Source of the DNA: Dastarcus helophoroides
Taxonomy: Eukaryota; Arthropoda; Insecta; Coleoptera; Bothrideridae
Reading direction: 5' to 3'
Length of the DNA: 64,000 nt
Assembly (NCBI GenBank): GCA_028583605.1
Contig: CM053331.1
Location: 5,388,008 to 5,452,007 of the forward strand
Below, piece by piece: positions 13,001 through 25,449 of this stretch. The translations under genes and the position numbers were made by a program. Each line of letters begins with the position of its first letter. Positions within the stretch are counted from its first letter, which is position 1. A model generated the notes under the pieces. The model searched no databases, had not been told where the DNA came from, and saw only the letters and a program-made list of their open reading frames with translations.

Positions 13001-14360
13001 TTTATGGTATGGCTGAGTTAAAGTGCTCTTCTTTCTTGAGTCGTGGTTTATATCCCAGGCTCTTTTGGATTGAGGTCTCATTTTGATTTTGGTACCCTTG
13101 ACATTCTGAGTTACAGTGTTCTTCTGCCTTGCCTCATGTTTTTCTTTCTGCTGTCTTTGCAGAGGAGTTTTGTTTTTGGTATGGTTGAGTTAAGGTGCTC
13201 TTCTTGCTCGAATCGTGGTTTTCTTTCCAGTCTCTTCTGAGTCTAGGTCTTATTTCGGAGGAATTGGGCCTCTGGTACGCTTGATAAACTGAGTTACTCT
13301 GCTCTTCGGTCTTGAATCATGGATTTCTTTCTGTAGTCTTTTCATACTAGATTTGCTTTTGGTATGGTTGAGTTAACGTACTATTTCTTCTTCTTTCTCA
13401 AATCGTGGTTTTCATTTCAGGCTCTTCTGGGTGTGGATCTCATTTCAGTGGAGTCTCGCCTCTGGTACTATTGACTGAGTTACTATTTTTTTTTTTTTCA
13501 AATTATGGTTTTCTTTCGGTAGCATTTTCAGAAGAGTTTGCCTTATGGTGTCGTTCAGTTAACGTGCTCTTCTTTTTTGAATCGTAATTTTCATCTTAGG
13601 TTCTACTGTGTTTAGGTCCCGTTTCGATGAAATTTTGCCTTTGGTGCGCTTCACATAGAGTAACAGTGCTCTTATGTCTAGCTTCATGTTTTTCTTTCTG
13701 GAGTCTTTGCAGAGGTATTTTGCTTCTGGTACGATTGAGTTGAGGTGCTCTTTCTTCCCAAATCGTGGGTTTTGTCCCAGTCTCTTCTGAGTCTAGGTCT
13801 TATTTCAAAGGAATCTAACCTCTGGTACGATTAACAACCTGAGTTACTGTGCCCTTTTGTCTTTGATTATGGAGTTCTTTCTGTAGTCTTTTTAGAGTTG
13901 TATCGCTTCTGGTATGGTTGGGTTAACGTACCCTTTTTTCTTCTTTCTTAAATCGTGGCTTTCATTCCAGGCTGTTATGGGCTTGGGTCTCATTTCGCTG
14001 GAGTTTCGCTTCTGGTTCTATTGACATGCTGAATTAGTGTGTTCTTTTGTTTTGAATCATGGTTTTTTTTTCGTTAGTTTTTCAAAAGAGTTTCGCTTAT
14101 GGTATCGTTGAGCTAATGTGCTCTTCTTTCTTGAATCGTGGTTTTCATCCTAGGCTCATCCCAGGCTCTTCTGGGTTTCGATGGAGTTTCACCTTTGGTT
14201 TGCTTGACATACTGAGTTACAGTGCTCTTGTGTCTTGCTTTATGTTTTTCTTTCTACAGTCTTTGCTTCTGATATGGTTAAGCTAAGATGCTCTTCTTTC
14301 TCGAATCGTGGCTTTCATTCTAGTCTCTTCTAAGTCTAGGTTTCATTTTGGAGGAATTTT
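10080..14360. repeat. Satellite B: ~90-bp subunits in a ~550-bp higher-order repeat
   Basis: The basic subunit of about 90 bp contains a TYTGGTAYGRTTGA box, a GAGTTA box, a TGAATCRTGGTTTTC box and, in alternate subunits, CCAGGCTCTTCTGGGTTT. Six subunits of distinct subtype form a higher-order unit. The marker TGCARTCTTTGC recurs near 10458, 11009, 11571, 12057, 12605, 13150, 13700 and 14255, with intervals of 551, 562, 486, 548, 545, 550 and 555 bp. Subtypes are told apart by phrases such as GATTAACAACCTGAG, TACTATTGACATACTGAG and GCTTGACATACTGAG. The short open frames in this stretch, on both strands, are products of the periodicity and are not annotated as genes. Confidence 0.92.
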
Positions 14361-14559
14361 ACCTTTTCTATGATGGATGTACTGAATTAGTAGACTTTTC
14401 TATACTAACGCGGTACTCCTTCCCATTTTTATGCCACTGCTTTGCGTATGATATGGCTGACCTACTAAACTACTATGTTTTTTTGTTTGTTTGGTTTCTC
14501 TTGTTTCTAAAGAATTGTCTGGGAAAACACTTTTAGTGGTTTCTTGAGACACTATGATA

Positions 14560-15465
14560 TCACCAAAAGTATACCATTTCCTGTATGGAAGATTTCGAAA
14601 AAATACCTTTTCATAAGCTGTGGTCGATATTATTCTAATAATTTAAGACCATAAGGAGGGTGCCCAATGCATTTCCTCTAATTTTTGATGTGTCAGATTG
14701 ACTGAGTGGGGGCCGGCATTGTCGTGAAGCAAAATGACATTTCTGACCGAAAGTTCGCGCACGTTTTGCTTCTTCCAATAGTTGACATTAGTAGGCAGCA
14801 TTAACCGTTCGACGTTCATGCAGAAAATCGACGTCCATAACTCCTTTAAAATCCCAAAACACTAATGCAAGAACCTTTCCAGCTAAGAGGCGAGTTTTTG
14901 ACTTGACGGGTGTACCTTCCCTATTTCTTCTCACTCCATGCCCTCTTGTTTAGATTCAGGGGCGTAATGGTGGACCCACGTCTCATCACGCGTAACGATA
15001 CGTTGCAAAAAACCATCATCTTCACGTTGAAAACGTCCAAGATGGCGCTGACAAATCTTCAAACGTTGTTGTTTCTGTTCTTCAGTTAAAAGACGAGGTA
15101 GCCACCTGGCAGAAATTTTTCGCCCAGCTCATCTCTAATGATGGATTGAGCACTCCCAAAGCTTATTACCATCTGAGCTGAAATTTTGCCAACAGCGGCG
15201 ATCACGTTCCAAAAGGGTAATCAGTAATCAGTGGTAATCTTATTCGCAGCTACGCTGGTTCGAGGACGACGTGCATGGGGTCCATTTTTAACTTGAGTTC
15301 GTCCTTCCAAAAAATATTTGTGCCGTTCAATTTTCTTCAAAGAGGTATTCCCAAACTAAGCGTCTAGTTTACGAAACATTTCGGCGAACTTTACACCTTT
15401 TCAATGGCAAGAAATTTAATAATAAAGCGCTGCGCAACGTGCGGATGAACCTCTTGCTCACCCAT
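14560..15465 (-). pseudogene. Decayed mariner-family transposase
   Basis: On the minus strand this is a broken mariner transposase (DNA transposase of the IS630/Tc1/mariner group, DDE/D fold). An ATG at 15463-15465 opens a helix-turn-helix-like N-terminus. Then come a GRTQVKNGPHARRPRTS linker (typical of the region after the DNA-binding domain), LTEEQKQQRLKICQRHLGRF, the catalytic-region motif VTRDETWVHHYAPES (first Asp; about 14975-15005) and LLHDNAGPH (second Asp; about 14712-14735), followed by NLTHQKLEEMHW. The frame shifts several times and has stops, including TGA in place of Trp just after EGME. The expected third acidic residue region (CDYHLF in relatives) is degraded. Terminal inverted repeats were not identified, so both ends are approximate. 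It cannot encode an active enzyme. Confidence 0.9.
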
Positions 15466-15513
15466 TGCATTTACAACTGATCAACAGCGAGAACGGAATT
15501 CGCTTGAACGTAC

Positions 15514-15630
15514 GTGATACTCCCACCCAACATGTCTAAGAGTATGCGCACACTCTCGACGCCCTCATGGCAACCTGATAGAAATTCTGGTTCATATTTG
15601 ATTTGTCCTCGTATCTTTGTTAATCTGTCC
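15514..15630 (-). CDS. Candidate internal exon (39 codons), family unknown
   Basis: On the minus strand, the pyrimidine-rich TTATTCTTGTCATACAG precedes an open segment of exactly 39 codons that starts DRLTKIRGQIKYEPEF and includes GVESVRILLDMLGG; it ends at ATCAC followed by a donor-like GTACGT. The residue pattern (charged and hydrophobic residues alternating in helix-like fashion) looks more protein-like than the surrounding DNA. It lies directly upstream of the mariner relic, which may have interrupted a host or older element gene. I do not recognise the protein; a helical or coiled-coil segment is only an impression. No further exons were found nearby. It conflicts with the plus-strand candidate at 15660-15731, and either could be chance. 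Confidence 0.25.
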
Positions 15631-15659
15631 TGTATGACAAGAATAATTGACTTTTTCAG

Positions 15660-15731
15660 ACAAGTGGCTTTAGAATTAGAACCAACTGGCATGCAAGTAG
15701 TTCTGCAGCTGAAACCATCCGATACAACTAG
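15660..15731 (+). CDS. Candidate internal exon on the opposite strand
   Basis: A 72-bp open segment encoding QVALELEPTGMQVVLQLKP and a few more residues is bracketed by an acceptor-like GACTTTTTCAG and a donor-like ACTAG followed by GTAAAC. The alternating hydrophobic pattern suggests beta strands. It is short, no partner exon was found, and it sits on the opposite strand from the 15514-15630 candidate, so at most a weak call. Confidence 0.2.
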   Translation, partial: TSGFRIRTNWHASSSAAETIRYN

Positions 15732-15769
15732 GTAAACCAAATGGCATCCTGGTGAAGGACACAATGTCG

Positions 15770-17500
15770 ACTAATCTCTGAATCCTTAAGACAACAATTT
15801 GTCTTCATCTAGAAGCAAAGTGGCCTTCTCCCAGGACTTCACTTGGTTTACGTAATTGTTCCTTCAAAACAACTACTTATGTAACCATTGGTTTTAGTTG
15901 TACAAGTTCTAGCATGCCATATTAACAACGCTATTATGTCACTTCCGATCCAGAACTCTCCTGATATATCTACTTCAGTTTATATTCAGCTTATATGAGT
16001 CGACATTTGTTAGCCTTCTAAGCTAATTTTGTATCAATTTTCGAATTCTTCTGATAAAAGTTTACGTACTTATAGCTCCGTTATTATTCATCTTTGCAAA
16101 AAATTTATAATAACTATTTTTATTCTGAATTTCATTGTCTTTCATAAAAATATAAAATACACAGGGCCTTCCATTTAAAAAATTTTACCTTCGTCGTAAC
16201 TCAAAAATCTGATGTTTTTTTTTTGGTGTCACCATAATAATCAGCGTTAAAAAAATATACAACTTTGCCAATTTAATATAAGTTATATTTTTAATGATAA
16301 GAAAGTTAGCAGTAGCGCCGGGTTCATTTTGAATACCCTTTATGCTTACGAAATGATTAAAAATGAATCGTCACATTCAGTAGTTGATATTGACGAGTTT
16401 CAACCTTAGATAAACTTATATTTTGCAAACATATTTTTGTAAAATTCAATGGGAATCGAACGTAAATAATATTAAAGCAAATACATACACACATCGCCGA
16501 TATTATGAAATTTAAAAACAAGTTACGAAAATATTTTTTATCGCCTGAAAATTTATCCAACAACCATGTAAATATTAGCATTCTAAATATTTGTCAGTGC
16601 GAGAGGAATTTCTGTAACGTTCCAGACGTGTGGTCTGAGTCCGAGTTGAGGGCAGGCGGTCTTATCATCGAGTTAGAACGAGGCGAGGTATGGAACAAAA
16701 GATCACGAAGAAGGCCGTAATTAAATAGCATAAAAAGCGAGTAATAGTGTAAATAGCCGGGCTCTTCACGGGCTGCTGGCTACACTCACTAAACTCGCAT
16801 TTCCGACATCAGGTAACGCTGATAAACAGGCGTTATAATGCCCGCTTTCATGCTCATTTGCACTATTTCTACGATTTATTTTACACGACCTCTTTAATTA
16901 TTTACTCTAATTATATTAAGCAGCCACATATCAGTTTTATTTATAGGCGGAGTCGGGCCCGTATTGTTTCCAAGTTGGTTCGTGGTCTTACAAAATAACG
17001 TGCCCATTTACGTCACAAAAGTTTCAGAAATACGTGTTGCAGACTAAAACTTAAGTTATCTACGAAGACTAAATTTTGGAAAGCCTTGCCGCTTGTTCCC
17101 TTTGTTTACAAAGTCGTGTTCAAGCTTGAGAAGTGAGATCTAATCGCTACATAGACAAACTAATGAATACTGGCCAGAATTTTTCAAAAAGCGTCTGAAT
17201 TCGATTTTTTTCCGAAGCGATTGTGTGCAGTGAGGTGTTTTTATGATGAATTCTAGCTTTCTTCTGAAATTAAAAAATTCATTCGCAGTGTCAGAGGGAT
17301 TTGATTTGTCAGTAGAGTGCCAAACAAAGCAGTTGTAAAAAGAGTAAAATTGTTGATAAAAACAACGCGACTTGTCTTGTATATTTCCTTTTAATTTAAA
17401 AATGTCATTCGCAGTGTCAGCGGGATTTGTCAGTGAGGTACAAGTTAGAACCCCTCGAATTGTTTTTATAAAAAAAGTTTGGGAACATATGAAAACTCTT
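15770..17500. other. Unique A/T-rich DNA with a GC-balanced core; short internal duplication
   Basis: No gene was recognised. About 16580-16980 is less A/T-rich and free of tandem structure, with several TAATTA-type homeodomain core sites (near 16895-16915), which would suit a conserved non-coding element, but this is only inference. Near 17280 and 17405 a short block recurs (CATTCGCAGTGTCAGMGGG then ATTTGTCAGT), a diverged direct repeat of about 120 bp. Confidence 0.4.
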
Positions 17501-20500
17501 CGATAGACTTTAAACTTAAAATTGTAGAAAAAGTAAACATTTATTTTATGAATTTCGAACGTATACTGGGAAAATTCAAACGTAAATTTTTCGTTTTTCT
17601 AAATTTTCTTTAAAACCAAAAGTTTTACTCTTTTTTAGAAAATACAGTATTTTTTCAAAATTGGTAACCTTAAAACAACTTCTTCAAATTTAAAGAAAAT
17701 ATTTAAATTTTACGAAAAATAGTTTATTGAAATTTCGAGTTTAGATCCAGTATCTCTCTGAAGATGATAGCTTGGCTGTCGAAACGCGAAAAGAAAATAT
17801 TCTAGAAAAAATAAATGAAATTCAATCTAAACACAGGACTTTGAGAAAAAAAGTCGAAATTTAGGAAGCAATTCATCATTTATAAAAAAAATTTAGGTTT
17901 TAACCCGAAATTTTAGGTTTTCATCTTTTCCAAATTTCTGTTTTTATCAAAATTTCGACTTTTTCTCAATATTTCCAGTTTTTCTCGAAATTTCGATTTT
18001 TCCATTTGTTTTTAAAATTCAAATCTTTTTAAAGAATTCTTTGAAAAAGAAGAATGAGGAAAGTAAACTTTGATTGTGAAGCCACAATTCTGAACAAAGT
18101 CTAAATTTAAAAAAAAAAATCTAAATAATTATAACAATATTTTTGCAAATAATTAAAAACTTCCAATAAAGTTGAATTTTCCAAAAAATTAGACATTTTT
18201 AAAGTCAAGAAGTCATCAAATCTTCAAGTCTAGATATCAGGAAAAAAGTTTAATTTTGGAAAAAAATAGATTTTTAAAAAACTTAAAATATTTTATGAAT
18301 TTTGAACAGTTTTTACGTTCCATACGTTGCTCCTGGCAAATTTCAAACGTAAACTTTACCTTTTTCTAAATTTTCTTTAAAACCTAAAGTTTAATCTAAA
18401 TAACAATTTCGGAACAAACTCAAAATTTTATAAAAGAGTCAAGGTTTTTTAAAAAATTGAAATACAGAATTTTTCGGTCACAATTTTCAAAAAGACCGAT
18501 ATTTTGAATGGTTTCATTTTTTGTCCCAAATTTTCAAAAAAATCCAAATTTTTAGTAGAATTTCGAAAAAACACGAAAAAAATGTTTTTGTAATTTTTTT
18601 TGAGAAATTGATACTTTGACAAATCCTGAATTTTTCATATAAAAGTTCGAAAGGAACTAATATAAAAAAACTGAAATTTACTAAAGTGTTAAATTTGGAG
18701 AGTCGAAAATTTTTGAAAAGTTAATATTTTTAACAAAAAAAAATACAAGTTTTAGTAAGAATTTCGAGAAAATGAAGAAATTTTGAAAAAAATTGTCTTG
18801 CATTTTCAAAAAATCGAAATTTTCAAAACACAATGTTTTAGAAATATTTTAAAAAATAGTCAACATTTTTAAGAAAATCGAATGTTTCAAAAAAGTCGAA
18901 TTTTTCAAAAAAGTCGAATTTTTCAAAAAAAGTCTACCTTTTCAGAATATTCGAAATTTTCATAAAATATTTTATCGTAATTTTTTGAGAAATAATCAAC
19001 ATTTTTAAGAAAATTGATTCTTCAAAAAAGTCGAATTTTTCAAAAAAATTCTACATTTTCAGAATATTCGAAATTTTCAAGAAAACTGTTTTTGTAATTT
19101 CTTGAAAAATAGTCAACATTTAAAAAAAAATGAAATTTTTCAAAAAAGTCGAATTTTTCCTAAAAAGTACACTTTCAGAAATTCGAAATTTTCAAAAAAT
19201 ATGTTTTTGTAATTTTTTTGAGAAGTTAATACTTTGACACTGAATTTTTCTTGTAAAAGTTGGAAAAAAACGAATATAATAAAAACTGAAATTTACCAAA
19301 AAGTTTAATTTGAAGAGAGAGCCGAAAATGAGAAAAGTCGACATTTTCAAAAAAAAGTACAAGTTTTAGTGAGAATTTTGAGAAAAGGGCAATATTTGGA
19401 AAAACAATGTCGCTTTTGTCATTTGAATTTGCAAAAAAGTGGAAATTTTCGAAAAAAGTCCACATTTTCAAAATATTTGAAATTAAAAAAAAATGTTCTA
19501 ATTTTTTGAGAAATAGTCAACATTTTTAAGAAAATGGAATTTTTCAAAAAAGTCGAATTTTTAAAAAAGTACATTTTCAGAATATTCGAAATTTTCAAAA
19601 AAAGTGTTTTTGTAATATTTTTTTTGAAGTTGATATTTTGACAAATCTCGAATTTTTTATATAAAGGTTCGAAAAAAACGAATATAAAAAAAACTGAAAT
19701 TCACCAAAAAGTTAAATTTGAAGAGAGCTGAAAATTTTTAGAAAAGTCGATATTTTCAAGAAAAAGTACAAGTTTTAGTGAAAATTTCGAGAAAAGGGCG
19801 AAATTTTGATAAAAATGGTCGTTTTTGTCATTTGAAAAGTCGAAATTTTTAAAAAAACTTCCTTTTCAGAATTTGAAATTTTCAAAAAAAAATGTTTTTG
19901 TAATTTTTTGAGAAATAGTCAACATTTTTAAGAAAATGAAATTTTTTAAAAAGTCGAATTTTTTAAAAATTTGGAATATTAGAAATTTTCAAAAAAGTAC
20001 ATTTTCAGAATAGTCGAAATTTTCAAAAAAAAATGTTTTAGTAATTTTTTGAGAAATAGTCAACATTTATAAGAAAACTGAATTTTTGAGAAAAGTCGAA
20101 TATTTCAAAAAAGTCGAATTTTTAAAAAAAGTCGAATTTTTCAAAAAAAGTTCAAATTGTCAAGTTTTTTTAATTTTCTTGAAAAGTTGATCCTTTGATA
20201 AATCTTGAATTTTTCATATAAAAGTTCGTTTTCAGAATAGTCGTAATTTTCAAAAAAAAAAAATGTTTTAGTAATTTTTTGAGAAATAGTCAACATTTAT
20301 AAGAAAACTGAATTTTTGAGAAAAGTCGAATATTTCAAAAAAGTCGAATTTTTAAAAAAGTCGAATTTTTCAAAAAAAGTCGAATTTTTCAAAAAAAGTT
20401 CAAATTGTCAAGTTTTTTTAATTTTCTTGAGAAGTTGATCCTTTGATAAATCTTGAATTTTTTATATAAAAGTTCGAAAAAAACGAATATAACAAAAACT

Positions 20501-21665
20501 GAAATTTTACCAAAAAGTTAAATTTGAAGAGTCGGAAATTTTTAGTGAGAATTTCGAGAAAAGGGCGAAATTAAAAAAAAAGTCGGTTTTGTCATTTGAA
20601 TTAGCAAAAAAGTCCATATTTTCAGAATATTCGAAATTTTCAAAAAAAATGTTCTTGTAATTTTTTGTAAAATATTCAACATTTTTAAGAAAATGGAATT
20701 TTTCGACAAAGTCGAATTTTTAAAAAAAGTGGAATTTTTCAAAAAAAAAGTTCAAATTTTCAACGGGAGTCGAATTTTTCCAAAAAGTTCAAATTTTCAG
20801 CAGAACTCGAATTTTTCAAAAGAGTTTAATTTTAGAAAAAAACAAATTTTTGAAATAATCTTCAAATTTCAAAAATATGCAAAATTTTGAAATACTGTCG
20901 AAATTTAAAAGAAACCGAAAATTTGTTAGTCAAATTTTAAAATAGTTGAAATATTTGAAAGGTATAAATATTGAAAAACAACCAAAATTTTAAATAATCG
21001 AAATTTTCAAAAAAAGACGAAATTTTGGGAACTTAAAATTTTTGAAAAAGTTAACATATTGGGTTGTTTTTTGAGAAAAAAAGAGTACAAATTTTGATAA
21101 AAGGCCGAAAATTTGAAACAAAAAAAACTGTCAATTTTGTCATTTGAACTTTCAAAAAAGTCAGTCAAATTTTCAGAAAATTCAAAATTTTCAAAAAAAG
21201 TTCTTTTGTTTTAGTTTTCAGCAGTCCAATTTTTCAAAAAAGTCTAAATTTACAAAAAACTCATATTTTTCAAAAAATCTTTAAATTTCAAAAATATTCA
21301 AAATTTTGAGAAATTGTCGAATTTAAAAGTAACCGAAAATTCGTCAATCAAATTTTCAAAAAAGCTGAAATTTTCGAAAACCATAATTATTGAAAATCAG
21401 CCAAAATTATAAAAAAATCTAAAATTTCCAAAAAAGACGAAATTTCTGAAAGTTAAAATTTTGAAAAACGTAAACATTTTGAGTTTAAATTTTCAAAAAA
21501 GTTCAATTTTGAGAATATTGGAAATTTTCAAAAAAAAAATATTTTGGTAACTTTTTGAGAAATAATCAACAATGTTGAATTTTTTAAAAAAAGAAGTCCA
21601 AAGTTTCAACAGAAGTCAAATTTTTCTAAAAAGTCCAAATTTACAAAATTTCGAAAAAATCTTTA
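17500..21665. repeat. A-rich degenerate repeat domain (GTCGAAATTTTC-like)
   Basis: The plus strand is dominated by variants of AAAAAGTCGAAATTTTCAAA. Longer units are visible. A block with TTGATACTTTGACAAATC, CATATAAAAGTTCGAAA and AAACTGAAATTTACCAAAA occurs near 18600, 19221, 19628, 20188 (partial) and 20430. A block with TTGAGAAATAGTCAACATTT occurs repeatedly between 18980 and 20300. Open frames here are shadows of the composition. A remnant of the palindromic element described elsewhere sits at 17747-17795. Confidence 0.8.
20030..20480. repeat. Near-identical ~240-bp tandem duplication
   Basis: The stretch from TTTTAGTAATTTTTTGAGAA to CATATAAAAGTTCG (about 20030-20227) is repeated about 20270-20475 with very few changes: one extra AAAGTCGAATTTTTC module and a handful of substitutions. 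The similarity is far above that of the surrounding degenerate repeats, so this is a recent local duplication. Confidence 0.85.
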
Positions 21666-24400
21666 AATTCCGCACTCTTCGCATTTTTATTAAAATTTCG
21701 ACTTTTTCCCAAAATTTAGATTTTTCTATTATTCTTTAAAATTTGAATCTTTTTAAGGTACGGATTTTTCTTTGAAGTTTGTGTTTTTTCGAAATTTGGA
21801 CATTTCAAAATTTTTATTTCGAAATTTTTACTTTTTTTTGAACTTTTCGATTTCCAGATTTTGACTCTTTTTTATAAATTTCGACTCTTTTCAAGGCTTC
21901 TCCATTTTTTTCAAAGTTCGATTATTTTTGACAGTTTAAGCATTTTTACTCTTCATTTAAAAATTTCGATTTTCATTTTGAAGCTTCGACATGTCAACAT
22001 TTCGAGTTCCAATTGTTCTATATTTTCACTTTTTTTCTAAATTTCTTTTAATTTTTTTCTCAAAATTTTGACATGATTGTAAATTTAAAAAAATGTTATC
22101 TTTTCATCCTTTTGAATTTCATTTGAAAATTGGACTCCCAACGATTTTGATTTTCTCAAGAAAATTTCCCTTTTTCTGACTTTTTTTTAATTTAGATTTT
22201 TAATTCGAAAATTTGGATTTTTTTTAAAATTTTGACATTTTGAAAATTTTTACCATTTGAAAATGTCGACCTCTGGAAAATTTCGACTTTTTCCAAATTT
22301 TGACCTTCTTGTAAATATTTTGATTTCCAAATTTCGGTTTTTTATATAAATGTCGAATATTTTGAAACATTTTGACATATCCAGATTTCCAGTCATCGCA
22401 TTTTTATCAAATTTTTTTTAATTTTTGATTTTTATATTTCTTCTTAAAATTTGAATCTTTTTAAGGTTTGGATTTCTTTTTGAATTTCGCCTCTTTTCAA
22501 AATTTTAACATTTCAAAATATTCACGTTTTGAAATTTTGACCTTTTTGTTGAACATTTCCATTTTCAGATTACTTTTTTTATATAAATTTCGACTCTTTT
22601 CAAGGCTTTTCCATTTTTTTTTGGAAATTTCGATTTTTTTTAATTTAAACTTTTGAAAATTTTTACTGTTAATTTTAAAATTTCAATTTTTATTTTGAAG
22701 CTTTGACATGTCAACATTTCGAGTTGCACTTGTTCCAAATTTTCACTTTGTTTCTAATTTTATGTTATATTGTTTAATTTCATTTGAAAATGTGGACTCT
22801 TAACGATTTTGACTTTTTTAGGAAAATTTCCCTTTTTCCGACGATTTTTTTAAATTTAGAGTATTAATTCGAAAATTTGGATTTTTTCCAAATTTAGACA
22901 TTTCCAAATTTCCACTCTTCGCATTTTTATCAAAATTTTGACTTTTTCTCAAAATTTTGATTTTTATATTTCTTTTTAAAATTCGAATCTTTTTAAGATT
23001 CAGATTCCTCTGAACTCTGTCTTTTCTCAAAATTTTGACATTGCAAAATTTTTACTTTTTTGAAATTTTGACTTTTTTGTTGAACATTTTGATTTCCAGA
23101 TTTCGACTCTTTCCCATTTCCCATTTCAAGGCTTCTCCATTTTTTTTTTTGTAAATTTCGTTTATTTTTAATTTTAACTTTTTTGAAAATTTTGACAGTT
23201 TGAGCATTTTTACTCTTTATTTAAAAATTTCGATTTTTATTTTGAAGCTTCGACATGTCAACATTTCGAGTTCCACTGGTTCCAAATTTTCACTTTCTTT
23301 CTGATTTTTTTTTTAATTTCGTATTTTATCAACATTTTGACATGATTGTAGATTTAAAAAAAGTTATCTATTTTGATTTCATTTGAAAACAATTTTGACT
23401 CTTTCAAAAAAATGTCCCTTTTTTTGACGTTTTTTTTTAAATTTAGATTTTTATTTTGAAAATTTGGATTTTTTCAAAATTTGGACAATTTGAAAATTTT
23501 GACATTTTGAATGTGTTGACTTTTTGATAAGTTCGATCTTTTGAAAATTTCGAATTATTTCAAATTTTGCCTATCTTGTTAACATTTCGATCTTCAAATT
23601 TCGTCTTGTAATAAATATGGAATTTTTCGAAAAATTGTGACTTTCCAAATGTCTACTTTTTTCCCATTTTTATCAACATTTCGACTTTTTCTCAAAGTTG
23701 TGGCTTTTCTTTAAAAAAATTGATTATTATTTAATATCAAGTTTTTTAAAAAATTCGGGTACATATTAAAGACATTTACTTTTTTCCAGTGGTTGACTTT
23801 TTCCTAAAGTATTTCGACTTTTTCTGAACAATTCGATTCATTTTGAAAATTTCGACTTTTTTGATTCTTGATTTAAGATAAATTTCCAAAAACATATTTT
23901 TCCTGAACAATTCGATTCTTTTTGCAAATTTTAACATTTTGAAAATTTTGACCTTTTGAAAATTTCTACCTCTTGAAAATTTCGAATTTTTTCAAATTTT
24001 GCCCTTCTTGTAAACATTTCGATTTTCAAATTTCGCCTTTTTTATAAATATGGAGGTTTTTGAAAAATTTCGACATTTCCAAATTTCCGCTTTTTTCCAG
24101 TTTTATCAATATTTCTACTTTTTTACAAAGTTGTGGCTTCTTTAAAAAAATCGATTGTTATTTAATATCAAGTTTTTTTTTAAAATTCGGGTACATTTTA
24201 GAAACATTACATTTTTCCAATAGTTGACTTTTTCCTAAAGTATTTCGATTTTTCTGAACAATTCGACTCATTTTAAAAATTTCGATTCTTTTCAAGTCTC
24301 GATTAAAGATAAATTTCCAAAAACATATTTTTTCTGAACAATTCGATTCATTTAATAAATTTTGACTTTTTTTTATAAATCTCGATTAATCATAAATTTC
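21665..24400. repeat. T-rich repeat domain, opposite orientation
   Basis: At about 21,665 the strand bias flips: the plus strand now carries the complement (TTTTCGACTTTTTCTCAAAATTT). A unit starting CACTCTTCGCATTTTTATCA recurs near 21676, 22395 and 22915. Within units are the markers AAGGCTTCTCCATTTTTTT, GCATTTTTACTCTTTATTT and GAAGCTTCGACATGTCAACA. The same markers occur in reverse complement at 54640-56790. A second pair (near 23580-23850 and 24000-24290) shares GTTGTGGCTT and TCGATTRTTATTTAATATCA, a period of about 430 bp. Confidence 0.8.
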
Positions 24401-24977
24401 TAAAAACACATTTTATAAAAATATCAACATTTTCATTTTTGTCACAAGATTATTTGATTTTAAAGCTGAAATGCCGAAACAAAATTGCAATTCTGAGCAG
24501 AAGACGAAAATATGTTCAAAATACTTAAAAAATATGATATAAATAGCAATTGAAGAAAAAAAGAAATAATCAAGCTTAAGTATAAAATTTTCAAAAAAAG
24601 TCGAAATTTCCAAAATACAATGTGAGTATTTTCTCAAAATTTAACCAAAAATGTGGAATTTTCATTTTTTTTTCCTGAAAACACGTCTAGAAACCCTGAA
24701 AGTTTGGGTTTTTTCTAGAAATCTCGACTTTATAAAAGATATGTTTAGAAAAAATAATTATTTCTTTTAAATTTAAACTGTGAAAAAACTCTTAGTTGTT
24801 AATATATCTATCGCTTGTTTCTGTCGGTCAGAGAGAAGTTATACAGGATGGAAACTTCAACTGGAGTAAAAACAGTGAAACTGAACCAACATTTTTCTGG
24901 CCAAAAATCAGAATTTGATCGATATTTGTTTAAGCTTTACCCTATTTTAGAGTGATTTTTGTAAGGATTGAATATCA

Positions 24978-25440
24978 AAATAGAACTTGTATTTGTATTT
25001 TGTATTTGTTTTCTTCGAAGGGTGGCCGGAGCCAGCCCCCATCTTTTTTTCGAATTATATGATATGTCTTGTGATCCCTCGTTGAAAAGATCGTTTCGAG
25101 GGCAGTAAAACTCATTATGTGGTTTTGAGTTTGTGAAAATAGAACTTGTATTTGTATTTCGTATTTGTTTCTTTCGAAGGGTGGCTAGAACCAACCCCCA
25201 TCTTTTTTTCTCGAATTATATATGTCTTGTGACCCCTCGTTGAAAAGATCGTTTCGAGAGCAGTAAAACTCATTATGTGGTTTTGAATTTGTGAAATTAG
25301 AACTTGTATTTGTATTTCGTATTTGTTTCCTTCGAAGGGTGGCTAGAACCAACCCCCATCTTTTTCGAATTATATATGTCTTGTGACCCCTCGTTGAAAA
25401 GGTCGTTTCAAGAGCATTACAACGCACTATGTGGTTTTGA
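24978..25440. repeat. 159-bp minisatellite, three copies
   Basis: TAGAACTTGTATTTGTATTT begins at 24981, 25140 and 25298 (periods 159 and 158). Each copy continues with TTCGAAGGGTGGCYRGARCC, CTTGTGAYCCCTCGTTGAAA and CTCATTATGTGGTTTTGA. Because 159 is a multiple of three, open frames run through copies on both strands. Small indels between copies break the frame, so I do not treat it as coding. Confidence 0.9.
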
Positions 25441-25449
25441 GTTTGTGAA

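Noticed and set aside
9996..14536. Several 60-100-codon frames on both strands
   Set aside because: They fall in satellite B and repeat with its period; frame and sequence are not kept between copies.
24978..25440. CRISPR-like array
   Set aside because: Units are contiguous 159-bp tandem copies without unique spacers and the DNA is eukaryotic.
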